Assembly (NCBI RefSeq): GCF_007997155.1
Contig: NZ_VORT01000004.1
Coordinates: 1-64,000 of the forward strand
Reading direction: 5' to 3'
Length of the DNA: 64,000 nt
From: Aequorivita antarctica
GTDB taxonomy: Bacteria > Bacteroidota > Bacteroidia > Flavobacteriales > Flavobacteriaceae
Below, in pieces: positions 24,928 through 33,852 of the stretch. Within the stretch, counting starts at the first letter, position 1. Every line of letters starts with the position of its first letter. The translations under genes were made by a program, and so were the position numbers. The notes beneath the pieces were generated by a model. That model had not been told where the DNA came from. It ran no database searches and saw nothing but the letters and a program-made list of their open reading frames with translations.

Positions 24928-26652
24928 ATGAAATTATCTCTACTTGCTTTAATTGGTTTATTTTCAATTACAAGTTATTCTCAAATAATATTTGTGAATA
25001 AAGATGCCGTGGGTCTTGATGATGGTACAAATTGGGAAAATGCTTACAAAAGTTTGGATTTTGCTACTAAGAATACTATTACTGGAGAAATTTGGGTTGC
25101 CCTGGGAACATATTATCCTGAAACTGACAGAATGGGAGAAATACCTTCAAATTCTAGAAGAAAAAGTTTTGTATTGAAACCCAATGTTTCTTTATATGGT
25201 GGATTTAATGGCACAGAGACAAGCAGAGAACAGCGAAATTATAATCAGAATATAACAATACTTAGTGGTGAATTAGGTAATCCCAACAGTTTACTTGACA
25301 ATTCATTTCATGTTATAGAACAAGGAACTTCTCAAACAAATGCAGAAACAATTATAGATGGCTTTACAATTCGTGACGGTTATACCGCAATTAATGGATA
25401 TGGCGGTGGTGGTCTGGATATTTATGACTTCTTCATTATGCGAAATTGTATCCTTGAAAATAATTATTCTTTAAGTGATGGCGGTGCAATTCGATCCTCT
25501 TATTCTAATGCTATAATTGAGGATAACATTTTTAGAAATAATCATGCTTTTCAAGGAGGTGCCATTGCACTAATAGGTTCTGATGCACTTATAAAAAATA
25601 ATGTTTTTTATAACAATGTATGTGATGATATAAACGGTAATAGTTCTACTAGTAATGCAGGAGGGGCTTTGCATGTAACAGCATATTCCAGCCCAATTAT
25701 TACTGATAATATTTTTCAAGGAAATTACGCTAAGGTTCAGGGTGGGGCTGTTGATCTTGAAAGTAATTACTCTGTTGTTTTTCAGAATAATATATTATTT
25801 GAAAACAGTTCTGAAGATGGAGGAGCTTTATATATTGATGGAGGAGGAAAATATTTGTTTAATAATGTTTTTGCTAAAAACACGGCTAGCCACGATGGTG
25901 GAGCAATCTATTTGGATTATGTCAATACTCTTGAATGTATAAATAATACTATTGTCGATAATACTGCTGATCATTATGGAGGAGGTATTATGACGTCTGG
26001 TGCAGGAATTAATATGGTTAACACAATTTTGTACGGCAACACTAGTTTTGATAATTACCAAATAGTTTTTTATTTTCAAATAGGAGGCTTTTATAGCAAA
26101 ATTAGATTTTCGGATATCGAAAATGGTATTGATGGCATTGGCCGCAATGGACCCGAGGACAGATTATTATATGAAGATAATTTTGATATAGAACCAGAAT
26201 TTGTTGATTCTAATGACAACAATTATAGACTTGAACCAAATTCTCTATTAATAAATAATGGGACGTTTTCAAATGAAATCATACAAACTCCGTGGCAAGG
26301 AACACAAGGAGAAGAAATTAATTTTCCTCTTATTGATGTAGATGGAAATCCAAGGATTATTAATACAATAGATTTAGGGGCTTATGAGTATGGTGTTCTA
26401 GATATTTCAAATTTCGAAAATGAAAGATTAATTGTTTATCCAAATCCTACAAATGGTCTTTTTTCTATTAAGAATATCGGAAATTTTAATAACGTTACAG
26501 TTCATGATGTTTTAGGCAAAAAAATTATAGACTTAAATTTAAAAACTGGTATTAATAAGTTGGATTTATCAATATTTGCTTCAGGGATATATCATCTAAA
26601 ATTTATTTCGCCGATGGGGAATTTAAACAAAAAAATAATTCTTCTTCATTAA
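24928..26652 (+). CDS. Secreted beta-helix protein with T9SS type A sorting domain
   Basis: 574 residues from the ATG at 24928, which opens a signal peptide (MKLSLLALIGLFSITSYSQ); a longer frame starts inside the upstream gene. The middle is a right-handed beta-helix with GG(A/G)I-type turns (DGGAIRSS, QGGAIALIG, NAGGALHV, DGGAIYLD, YGGGIMTS), as in polymorphic outer-membrane repeats. The C-terminus (YPNPTNGLFSI ... GIYHLKFI) is a T9SS sorting signal. Secreted or surface-attached, possibly adhesive or polysaccharide-binding. It appears to have been inserted next to glmU (see relic at 26667). Confidence 0.9.
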   Translation: MKLSLLALIGLFSITSYSQIIFVNKDAVGLDDGTNWENAYKSLDFATKNTITGEIWVALGTYYPETDRMGEIPSNSRRKSFVLKPNVSLYGGFNGTETSREQRNYNQNITILSGELGNPNSLLDNSFHVIEQGTSQTNAETIIDGFTIRDGYTAINGYGGGGLDIYDFFIMRNCILENNYSLSDGGAIRSSYSNAIIEDNIFRNNHAFQGGAIALIGSDALIKNNVFYNNVCDDINGNSSTSNAGGALHVTAYSSPIITDNIFQGNYAKVQGGAVDLESNYSVVFQNNILFENSSEDGGALYIDGGGKYLFNNVFAKNTASHDGGAIYLDYVNTLECINNTIVDNTADHYGGGIMTSGAGINMVNTILYGNTSFDNYQIVFYFQIGGFYSKIRFSDIENGIDGIGRNGPEDRLLYEDNFDIEPEFVDSNDNNYRLEPNSLLINNGTFSNEIIQTPWQGTQGEEINFPLIDVDGNPRIINTIDLGAYEYGVLDISNFENERLIVYPNPTNGLFSIKNIGNFNNVTVHDVLGKKIIDLNLKTGINKLDLSIFASGIYHLKFISPMGNLNKKIILLH

Positions 26653-26666
26653 AAATCTTTAATTAG

Positions 26667-26714
26667 ATTTGGGAGCACGTTTTTGAAGAATCCGCGAAGT
26701 GGCGCAAAGGTTAA
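26667..26714 (+). pseudogene. Duplicated 3' end of the GlmU-like gene
   Basis: The frame reads IWEHVFEESAKWRKG then TAA, against ILEHVFEETSKWRKG then TAG at the intact gene end (24819-24866). The DNA matches in about 41 of 48 bases. It has no promoter or start. It is the stranded 3' end of an older glmU-like allele, separated from its gene by the T9SS gene. Confidence 0.85.
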
Positions 26715-26992
26715 TGATAAAACAGAAAGTAGATTAATACACCCAAAATAACAACCATTACGCCGCCAAAAACAATTGTTAACCGTTTTTGTCGGCTTAC
26801 TTCGTTTTGTTTCAACTTCTGTTTAAAAGCCACAAACTGGGCTGGCGACATTTTTTTGTAATCAACAATCTTTGTTGAAGTTCCATATTTTGAAGCAACA
26901 TCTTTTTCAAAATAATTATTTCGTTTGGCAAGTTGCTTCGCATTATAGCGAATTGATTGTATCATTGCCGCAGCCGAACCGCCAAATCCCAT
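26711..26992 (-). CDS. Small single-pass membrane protein
   Basis: 93 residues: a conserved-looking N-terminal segment (MGFGGSAAAMIQSIRYNAKQLAKRN), KYGTSTKIVDYKKMSPAQFVAFKQKLKQNE, then one C-terminal membrane helix (LTIVFGGVMVVILGVLIYFLFYH). Typical flavobacterial hypothetical of unknown function. Its stop overlaps the glmU relic on the other strand by 4 bases. It is followed upstream by the peptide-binding lipoprotein gene. Confidence 0.75.
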   Translation of the reverse strand: MGFGGSAAAMIQSIRYNAKQLAKRNNYFEKDVASKYGTSTKIVDYKKMSPAQFVAFKQKLKQNEVSRQKRLTIVFGGVMVVILGVLIYFLFYH

Positions 26993-27023
26993 TTTGTTAT
27001 ATATTTATTGTTTTGGGCATACT

Positions 27024-28643
27024 TTATTTTTCTTTTTTAACCCTTTTCAATATCAAAAAATTCTGTGGATTAATGCCCAATCCTGAAACTTTTTTGTTTA
27101 CAAACCGAACAGCCATGTCATAAAACAAAGGCACTACGGGAGCTTCATCCACAACTATGGAATCCATTTTTGTATACAGTAATTTCCGTTCTTCAATATT
27201 TGAAATTGATAGCGATTTCACATAAAGACTATCAAAAGTTTCGTTTTTGAAGTGCATATAATTAGGACCGTTCGGCGCAAAATTGGGACTGTAAAAAAGG
27301 GAAAGATAATTTTCTGCATCAGGGTAGTCTGCAATCCAGCTGGCTCGGAAAATATCGAGTTCGCCGCTACTTTTCATTTGACGAAGCGTTGAAGGGGGCA
27401 TCACATCTATGGTTACTGCTATTCCAAGCTTTTCGAGTTCTCGTTGCACATATTCACACAAATCCAAATATTGACTGTTTGTGCCAATAATTATTTCAGG
27501 TTGTGTGTCGCCAGTCTCAGTTTTGTATTGTTCAATTAATTGCTTCGCCTTTTCGGGTTGGTAGGTGTAGCCGTCTATTTCGTCATAACCAGGCAATCCT
27601 TTTGGAATAAAGCCGTGAGTGGCAGGAATACCCATCCCATTACGAAGATAGGTCACCATCTTTAAACGGTCGAAACCATAATTTATAGCTTGTCGAAAGG
27701 TTTTGCTTTGTATTTCGGGCGTATTTGTTCCAAGAAAAAGACCGAGATATTCCGTGTTTAAATAAGGCCCCGTAATCATATATGCCAAGTCCTCATAATT
27801 TGACTGGAGTTTTCCGTGAGTGGTCAACAATTCATCTTTATAACTCCCGTCTAAACCTGAAATGAAATCCAATTTTCCCTGTGCGAATTGTAAAAATTCA
27901 CTCTGTTTGTCTGGTAAAAAAGTTATTGAAACTGCTTCCAGATAAGGAAGCCTGTTTCCGCTTTCATCCTTTTCAAAATAAAGCGGATTTTTTCTAAAAA
28001 CTAGTTTCACGTTTTCTTCCCACATTTTAAACTGAAAAGGACCAGTTCCCACAGGATTTCTTCGGAATTCATTGCCGTAATAATCCACAGCTTCCTTTGG
28101 AACTACAGAACAATAGCGCATAGAAAGCAAGCCTAGAAAAGCTGGAAAGGGTTGTTTCAGCTGAATGACCAATGTGGTGTCGTTTTCAGCTTTATAGCTT
28201 TCCACATAATTCATCACCCAACTGCCAGAAGATGCTACTTTTTCATCGGTCAATCGGTCGAAACTGTATACGAAATCCTGGGCTACCACCTTTCGCGTAT
28301 AACGGGTTGGATTGTAAAGCCCTTTTTGTGCAAACGCTTTGTTTTGATGAAAAAAAACATCGTTTCTCAGAAAGAAGGTGTAGGTGTTTGTGGAATCATT
28401 TATAATCCATTTTTTCGCAATGTCGGGTTCAATATTTAAGGAATCGTCCAGTTGTACTAAGCCATTGTATAGTTGATTGTCTGGCCAAATGGCCTGTGGA
28501 TTTCTAGCAAATGCGGGGTCGAGTGTTGGGATGTTTCCGTGCTCGTTATAGCGGAAAACGAGATGGTCCAAGTCAGTTTCTACGGTGTTTCCGCAAGAAA
28601 AGAGGATTAATGTTGTTATGAAAATTAAGAAGAATCTAAACAT
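27024..28643 (-). CDS. ABC transporter substrate-binding lipoprotein (SBP_bac_5)
   Basis: 539 residues from the second Met, giving a lipoprotein signal MFRFFLIFITTLILFSCGN with Cys at residue 17. Family 5 oligopeptide-binding fold: GNIPTLDPAFARNPQAIWPDNQLYNGLVQLDDSLNIEPDIAKKW, TRKVVAQDFVYSFDRL, NPVGTGPFQFKMWEENVKLVFRKNPLYFEKD, and FRQAINYGFDR. Binds peptides or another small ligand outside the membrane. No permease genes adjoin it. Confidence 0.9.
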   Translation of the reverse strand: MFRFFLIFITTLILFSCGNTVETDLDHLVFRYNEHGNIPTLDPAFARNPQAIWPDNQLYNGLVQLDDSLNIEPDIAKKWIINDSTNTYTFFLRNDVFFHQNKAFAQKGLYNPTRYTRKVVAQDFVYSFDRLTDEKVASSGSWVMNYVESYKAENDTTLVIQLKQPFPAFLGLLSMRYCSVVPKEAVDYYGNEFRRNPVGTGPFQFKMWEENVKLVFRKNPLYFEKDESGNRLPYLEAVSITFLPDKQSEFLQFAQGKLDFISGLDGSYKDELLTTHGKLQSNYEDLAYMITGPYLNTEYLGLFLGTNTPEIQSKTFRQAINYGFDRLKMVTYLRNGMGIPATHGFIPKGLPGYDEIDGYTYQPEKAKQLIEQYKTETGDTQPEIIIGTNSQYLDLCEYVQRELEKLGIAVTIDVMPPSTLRQMKSSGELDIFRASWIADYPDAENYLSLFYSPNFAPNGPNYMHFKNETFDSLYVKSLSISNIEERKLLYTKMDSIVVDEAPVVPLFYDMAVRFVNKKVSGLGINPQNFLILKRVKKEK

Positions 28644-28761
28644 TTGAATGGTTGACAAACCCGAAATTTCGGGAAACGAATATATGGTTTATTGGTGCTA
28701 TTTTATCCAAAATATCGAAATTTCAAAACAAAAAACTCGTGTATTCGTGGGTAATAGTTTG

Positions 28762-28769
28762 TATTTTTG
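28762..28769 (+). promoter_or_regulatory. -7 box of mtaB
   Basis: TATTTTTG, an exact TAnnTTTG match, 26 bases before the ATG at 28796. It supports that start over the longer upstream frame. Confidence 0.55.
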
Positions 28770-28795
28770 CGGTCTTAATTGCCAAAAATACAACA

Positions 28796-30142
28796 ATGCA
28801 TCCTTCAAAAAAAGTCGCTTTCTACACGCTTGGTTGCAAGCTCAACTTTAGTGAAACTTCTACCATTGCGCGAAGTTTTGAAGGAGAAGGTTTTGAGCGT
28901 GTGGATTTTTCTGAAAAAGCAGACATTTATGTTATAAATACTTGCAGTGTAACCGAAAATGCAGACAAGCGCTTTAAAACAATTGTAAAGCAAGCACAGA
29001 AGGGTAATCCTAATGCTTTTGTAGCTGCAGTGGGCTGTTACGCACAGCTAAAACCACACGAACTGGCAGATGTTGACGGGGTGGATTTAGTTTTGGGTGC
29101 TACCGAGAAATTTAAACTTACAGGCTATATAAATGACCTTTTGTCGCGCCCCGAGCGCAGTCGAGGGGTTGGAGAAGTGCATTCATGCGAAATAGAGGAA
29201 GCTGATTTTTATGTGGGTTCTTATTCCATAGGAGATAGAACACGGGCTTTCTTAAAAGTACAGGACGGTTGTGATTATAAATGTACTTATTGCACTATTC
29301 CTTTGGCGCGTGGCATATCGCGTAGCGATACTTTGGAGAATGTTTTGCAGAACGCTGCCGATATTTCGGCACAGGGAATTAAAGAGATTGTGTTAACAGG
29401 TGTAAACATTGGCGATTACGGAAAAGGGGAGTTCGGAAACAAAAAGCACGAGCACACTTTTCTAGAACTTGTAAAAGCTTTGGATAAAGTTGAAGGTATT
29501 GATAGGCTTCGTATTTCTTCAATTGAACCAAATCTATTAAAAAACGAAACAATTGATTTTGTGTCGAAATCGAGAACTTTTGTGCCGCATTTTCATATTC
29601 CTCTACAAAGTGGAAGCAACGCTATTTTGAAAATGATGCGTCGTCGCTATATGAGTGAATTGTATATTGAGCGCGTTGCAAAGATTCGTGAAGTAATGCC
29701 AAACGCTTGTATTGGTGTGGATGTAATTGTTGGTTTTCCAGGAGAAACTGACGAACATTTTTTGGAAACCTATCATTTTTTGAATGAGCTAGACATTTCA
29801 TATTTACACGTTTTTACCTATTCCGAAAGGGACAATACACCAGCAGCTGAAATGGAAGGCGTGGTACCAATGAAGATTCGAAACAAACGCAGCAAAATGC
29901 TGCGCGGTCTTTCAGTAAAAAAGAGAAGGGCTTTTTATGAAAGCCAGTTAGGGACTGAAAGAACCGTTCTCTTTGAGGGTGAAAACAAAGAAGGCTACAT
30001 TCACGGTTTTACTGAAAATTACGTAAAAGTAAAAGCTCCGTGGAACCCAGAATTGGTAAATACCTTAGAAAAAATTACGCTTACTAAAATTGATGAAGAT
30101 GGGTTGGTGCGTTTTAAAGTTTCTGAAACTGTATTGGATTAA
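28796..30142 (+). CDS. mtaB: tRNA t6A37 methylthiotransferase MtaB
   Basis: 448 residues from the ATG at 28796. Adds the methylthio group to t6A37 of tRNA (ms2t6A). Domain order: UPF0004 domain with KVAFYTLGCKLNFSET, YVINTCSVT and AVGCYAQLK cysteines; radical SAM domain with CDYKCTYCTIPLARG; later SSIEPN, HFHIPLQSGSNAILKMMRR and IGVDVIVGFPGETDE; C-terminal TRAM-like domain. An unusual RPERSRGV insert lies between the first two domains (29147-29170), from a palindromic repeat. Overlaps the GNAT gene by 4 bases. Confidence 0.96.
   Translation: MHPSKKVAFYTLGCKLNFSETSTIARSFEGEGFERVDFSEKADIYVINTCSVTENADKRFKTIVKQAQKGNPNAFVAAVGCYAQLKPHELADVDGVDLVLGATEKFKLTGYINDLLSRPERSRGVGEVHSCEIEEADFYVGSYSIGDRTRAFLKVQDGCDYKCTYCTIPLARGISRSDTLENVLQNAADISAQGIKEIVLTGVNIGDYGKGEFGNKKHEHTFLELVKALDKVEGIDRLRISSIEPNLLKNETIDFVSKSRTFVPHFHIPLQSGSNAILKMMRRRYMSELYIERVAKIREVMPNACIGVDVIVGFPGETDEHFLETYHFLNELDISYLHVFTYSERDNTPAAEMEGVVPMKIRNKRSKMLRGLSVKKRRAFYESQLGTERTVLFEGENKEGYIHGFTENYVKVKAPWNPELVNTLEKITLTKIDEDGLVRFKVSETVLD
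29147..29170 (+). repeat. Palindromic repeat inserted in mtaB (PERSRG insert)
   Basis: CCCCGAGCGCAGTCGAGGGG is an imperfect palindrome, GC-rich in an AT-rich gene. It encodes RPERSRGV in frame between the two main domains. Such inserted repeats giving PERSRG in Bacteroidota proteins are known to me as dispersed palindromic elements. Confidence 0.75.
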
Positions 30143-30438
30143 ATATTAATGCCCACTGGCAATAAATCTTTATATTTTCTACGGTTTTTTCGCATAAAAC
30201 CTGCTATTTCTGGGCTCGTGGGAACCAAGCTTATGCCTCGGTTTTTTACTTCTTCAAAAACGGCTTTAATAAAAATGTCACGGAAACCTTGTTCTTCCAG
30301 ATCTTCTGGCATTTCGTATTTTGTTAGGAAGATTTTACGATCTTGTAGTGCATATTCAATGCGAGCCATATTGTCGCCAATTTCGAGTTCAAACTGTCTT
30401 AAAAATTCATTGTCGGTAATTTCTACATCTTCAATCAT
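30139..30438 (-). CDS. GNAT-fold small acetyltransferase-like protein
   Basis: 99 residues, close to the YidJ/Acetyltransf_CG family: NEFLRQFELEIGDNMARIEYALQDRKIFLTKYEMPEDLEEQGFRDIFIKAVFEEVKNRGISLVPTSPEIAGFMRK. The RG-x-LVP-x-SP element with catalytic-region Cys replaced by Ser is normal for part of this family. Substrate unknown. Converges with mtaB, overlapping by 4 bases. Confidence 0.82.
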   Translation of the reverse strand: MIEDVEITDNEFLRQFELEIGDNMARIEYALQDRKIFLTKYEMPEDLEEQGFRDIFIKAVFEEVKNRGISLVPTSPEIAGFMRKNRRKYKDLLPVGINI

Positions 30439-30631
30439 TGGGAAGTATTTTTTAAATTGAAAAATTATTTAAAATGCAGTGATGGTGATATTGAATCGGT
30501 ATTTTTAAGATACAGGTTTTGGCACCTTAAAATGATGTTGTTATATATGCTATTACTTTTGGATGTCTGTTTTGTTTTCAAAGCAAATTATTGCGAGAAA
30601 TTTCAGTTTAGAGGAAACAGTTATATAATTA

Positions 30632-30658
30632 TATCTTTGTATTCGTAAATTTACGAAT
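30632..30658 (+). promoter_or_regulatory. Promoter with palindromic operator at the start site
   Basis: TATCTTTG (30632-30639) fits the -7 box. One base later begins a perfect 18-bp palindrome, ATTCGTAAATTTACGAAT (30641-30658), which covers the predicted transcript start of the alpha/beta hydrolase gene. That is a classic repressor position. Confidence 0.55.
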
Positions 30659-30695
30659 AATCTTTGGGCTATGCCATTTTCTTCACAAAAGACTT

Positions 30696-31355
30696 ATGAA
30701 TTCTAAAAAAACACATGTTTATTTCGTTCCTGGATTGGCTGCGGGAACCGAAATTTTTAGGAATATCAAGTTTCCCGAAAAGTATGAAATACATATTTTG
30801 GAGTGGTTGATTCCAGACAAGAACGAAAGTTTACAGGCCTATGCAAAGCGTATGGCGCTTTTTGTAAAAGAAAAGGATGCAATACTTATTGGAGTTTCTT
30901 TTGGAGGCGTAGTGGTTCAGGAAATGCATGATTTTTTAAAATTGAAAAAACTTATAATCATTTCCAGTGTAAAAACTCAGAGTGAGCTTCCAAGACGAAT
31001 GAAACTTGCCAGTTTTACAAAAGCTTACAAACTAATTCCAACCAGTTTGGTTTTGAGTGTGGAAGATTTAACCAAATTCTCAATAGGCCCAAAAACAAAA
31101 AAAAGATTATCACTTTATCAGCAATACCTTCACGTTCGCGATAAAAAGTACTTGGATTGGGCACTTGAAAAAATGGTGACTTGGAACCAAAAGGAAAAAA
31201 TTGAGGGGGTTATTCATATTCACGGTGAAAAAGATATGGTTTTCCCCATAAAATATATAGAAGATTGCACAGTTATTAAAGGTGGAACACATATTATGAT
31301 ACTCAATAAAGGCAGGGAAATCTCTGATAAATTACTTGAAATTTTTGAAGAATAG
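30696..31355 (+). CDS. Alpha/beta hydrolase
   Basis: 219 residues. N-terminal VYFVPGLAAGTEIFRNI, nucleophile elbow IGVSFGGVVVQEM, late HIHGEKDMVFPIKYIED (acid) and GGTHIMILNKG (His). All three catalytic residues are therefore present. No signal peptide, so cytoplasmic. The substrate cannot be told. The ATG at 30696 lies about 37 bases after an operator-like palindrome. Confidence 0.85.
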   Translation: MNSKKTHVYFVPGLAAGTEIFRNIKFPEKYEIHILEWLIPDKNESLQAYAKRMALFVKEKDAILIGVSFGGVVVQEMHDFLKLKKLIIISSVKTQSELPRRMKLASFTKAYKLIPTSLVLSVEDLTKFSIGPKTKKRLSLYQQYLHVRDKKYLDWALEKMVTWNQKEKIEGVIHIHGEKDMVFPIKYIEDCTVIKGGTHIMILNKGREISDKLLEIFEE

Positions 31356-31499
31356 TTTTTCCTTTTCTGTTTAAAAATAGCTTTATTAAGTATCTTTATT
31401 GAAAATATGATTCATGAAATGCCCAATAAAAAAACACAAATTGAGTGAAGATGTATATTGGGGCATTCCATCTTCCTGTTTTAAAAATATTATATACAG

Positions 31500-32420
31500 A
31501 TGAAAACGATTGGTAAAATAGGTTTGGGATTAGTGGTATTGGCTATCAGTGCCATCAGCATTCATGCAGTCCAGGATGCCCCGACAGATGAAAATTTTGA
31601 AAAGAAACTGGTTAATGACTATAATGTGTACGCATTGCCATTACCAGAAAAAATGGATTTTGCAGGTGAGCCCGTACCACTTAAAAATCCAGATATTCGT
31701 GAGCGAATGGACAGGGAGTTATTGGTAAATACATACTGGCAATCCAACGGGCTTTTGCTTTTTAAACGTGCAAATAAATATTTCCCGCTCTTAGAACCTT
31801 TGTTGAAAAAATATGGCTTGCCAGACGATTTTAAATATCTGGCTGTTGCAGAAAGTGGTTTGGAATATACAAGTTCGCCAGTTGGGGCCTCTGGTATTTG
31901 GCACTTTATGAAAGGAACGGGATTAGAATATGGATTGGAAATCAACGATTATGTGGACGAGCGCTACAATCTTGATAAGGCAACAATGGTAGCTGCAGAA
32001 TATTTAAAAAAATCAAAAGAAAAATTTGGGAGTTGGACTATGGCTGCAGCTTCGTACAATGCTGGAGTAGGAGGAATGAACAAACAGATAAATCGGCAGA
32101 AAGAAACCAGCTATTATGACTTGTTACTGAATGATGAAACAAGCCGTTATGTATTCAGAATACTAGCTTTAAAAGAAATAATGACCCACCCGCAGCAATA
32201 CGGCTTCAATTACAGGGAAAAAGATTTATATACCAACATTCCTACTTTTACGGTAAAAGTTAATACTCCAGTAGAAGATTGGGCAGAGTGGATAAAACCT
32301 TATGGTATTAACTATAAAATCCTAAAACTTCACAATCCGTGGCTCAGAGATACGTATTTAAAAAATACAACAGGAAAGGAATATTTCATTGAAATACCTG
32401 AAAAAGGATATTATCAATAA
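31500..32420 (+). CDS. Lytic transglycosylase, MltD-like
   Basis: 306 residues with a signal peptide (MKTIGKIGLGLVVLAISAISIHA). SLT domain: LPDDFKYLAVAESGLEYTSSPVGASGIWHFMKGTGLEYGL with catalytic Glu in AESGL, and SWTMAAASYNAGVGGMNKQI. It cleaves peptidoglycan to anhydro-muropeptides. A short C-terminal wall-binding-like stretch (PTFTVKVNTPVEDWAEWIKPYGINY) follows, without a full LysM. Ends at a strong terminator. Confidence 0.93.
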   Translation: MKTIGKIGLGLVVLAISAISIHAVQDAPTDENFEKKLVNDYNVYALPLPEKMDFAGEPVPLKNPDIRERMDRELLVNTYWQSNGLLLFKRANKYFPLLEPLLKKYGLPDDFKYLAVAESGLEYTSSPVGASGIWHFMKGTGLEYGLEINDYVDERYNLDKATMVAAEYLKKSKEKFGSWTMAAASYNAGVGGMNKQINRQKETSYYDLLLNDETSRYVFRILALKEIMTHPQQYGFNYREKDLYTNIPTFTVKVNTPVEDWAEWIKPYGINYKILKLHNPWLRDTYLKNTTGKEYFIEIPEKGYYQ

Positions 32421-32439
32421 AAAATTTAGATTATATAAT

Positions 32440-32474
32440 AAACCCGTAAAAATGCTATTTTTTTACGGGTTTTG
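32440..32474. terminator. Bidirectional terminator
   Basis: AAACCCGTAAAA and TTTTTACGGGTTT form a long stem with A/T runs on both sides. It serves the transglycosylase gene and overlaps the 3' end of the converging TlpA-like gene. Confidence 0.85.
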
Positions 32475-33164
32475 TTTTGAAGCGATGTGATCTTTATCTT
32501 CGTCGCCTAAGTTTTTAAGGAGTGAAATTCCATTTAAAAAAGAGTTGTAATTCAACTCAAAAGAAATTTCATATTTTTCATTATATGGGTGAAGTACGCC
32601 GCGCCTTACATCAACAATTCGTTTGTTTTCATCAATAAAAAAAGAAGTTGGAAAACCAAGGCTGTGCTTCATTATTTCCACTATATGATCGTTTTTATTT
32701 TCCTTTTCATCAACGTAAATAATGTTTATTCTTCTGGAATAATCACGAGTTGATTTACGGACACTTTCTTTTGAATCCCAGAAAAGAACAACAAAATCGA
32801 TGTCTTTATAATATTTTTCCGCAACTTCGTTTAGGGCTGGAACTTCACCAACACCAGGCGTACACCAAGATGCGTAAGTCATTAAAAACATTGGTCTTTC
32901 AAACTTGTAGAGTTCAATCTTTCTTCCAGATAGCTTTCTTACTTTAAAGTTATCAAGATAGCTTCCGTTAACTACATTGTTAATCAAAGAATCAAACAGG
33001 AATTCTGCACGCTCAAAATCCTGATCTGCGTATGCCTCTTGTGAATTTTTCGTGTATTTCTTAATGTTTTTTCCAATTGCTTCAGAAAACAGAGAACCTT
33101 GCTCAATCTGGGATTGTGCTGAAAAAGTTACCAATAAGAAAAGATAAAGTAGTTTTCTACCCAT
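32463..33164 (-). CDS. TlpA-like thioredoxin-fold secreted protein
   Basis: 233 residues from the ATG at 33164 (the longer frame needs a TTG). Signal peptide MGRKLLYLFLLVTFSAQSQ, a helical N-terminal segment, then a thioredoxin fold: FLMTYASWCTPGVGEVPALNEVAEKYYKDIDFVVLFWD and the cis-Pro region LGFPTSFFIDE. The active site reads WCTPG, so the second Cys of CxxC is missing. It may be a redox-inactive or mono-thiol variant. Located in the periplasm. Confidence 0.85.
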   Translation of the reverse strand: MGRKLLYLFLLVTFSAQSQIEQGSLFSEAIGKNIKKYTKNSQEAYADQDFERAEFLFDSLINNVVNGSYLDNFKVRKLSGRKIELYKFERPMFLMTYASWCTPGVGEVPALNEVAEKYYKDIDFVVLFWDSKESVRKSTRDYSRRINIIYVDEKENKNDHIVEIMKHSLGFPTSFFIDENKRIVDVRRGVLHPYNEKYEISFELNYNSFLNGISLLKNLGDEDKDHIASKQNP

Positions 33165-33285
33165 AAGCAAAAGCTTTGAGCAAAGATACGTTACTTGGTT
33201 GATTTACAACACGGTATTCGACATAAAGCTAATTTAAATCGACAAACTGCACTAAAAGTAGAAAGACACTATTTAAGAAAACAGT

Positions 33286-33852
33286 TTAAAATCTTTTCCC
33301 GCCACGACCACTGCGACCGAATTGTTGACGGGGTTGGCCCATTTTCTTCATTTGCTGTTTCATCATCTTTATTTGATCGTCCAGCATATTGTGTTTATCA
33401 AGGCTTTTAGCTTCGATCATAAGCTGCTCCGCCTCGCGTTTGCGGTTTTTAGTCATTGCTATCCCCGCAAGGTTCAATTTGGTCATAGCCATATCGGCAG
33501 ACATATTCAAACCTAGTTTTTCAGCTTTTTTAAAATATTTTTCAGCTTCAACCATATTGGTCTGCGAAATCATCAACCCGTTCAAGTAATTGTAGTAGCC
33601 CTCTTGTTTTGGCACCAATGAAGCTTTAGGATTGCCTATTTTGTCAAGCCATTTCTTTGCTCCAGGAAAATCCTGTTTTCTAAGGCGTAGAAAAGCAAGC
33701 AAAATGATTTCGTTCTTAAAATATAGGAAGACGAATACCAAAGAAAGTAAAATGAGCATAATCCCGTTGCCGATATTTGTTTCGGTGAATTGCCAAACAG
33801 CAGTGCCAATAACCAAGGCAGTTAGAACTAATTTTATATTTTTATTGAACAT
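33286..33852 (-). CDS. Membrane protein with TPR-like C-terminus
   Basis: 188 residues. Two N-terminal membrane helices (about 8-24 and 28-48), a TPR-like helical region (AKKWLDKIGNP, YYNYLNGLMISQTNMVEAEKYFKKAEKLG), then a Met/Gln-rich helix and an Arg/Gly tail (FGRSGRGGKRF). I recognise no function. Confidence 0.72.
   Translation of the reverse strand: MFNKNIKLVLTALVIGTAVWQFTETNIGNGIMLILLSLVFVFLYFKNEIILLAFLRLRKQDFPGAKKWLDKIGNPKASLVPKQEGYYNYLNGLMISQTNMVEAEKYFKKAEKLGLNMSADMAMTKLNLAGIAMTKNRKREAEQLMIEAKSLDKHNMLDDQIKMMKQQMKKMGQPRQQFGRSGRGGKRF

Noticed and set aside
30457-30648. 63-codon plus-strand frame before the alpha/beta hydrolase
   Set aside because: Hydrophobic low-complexity translation, covers the promoter and palindrome; not coding.
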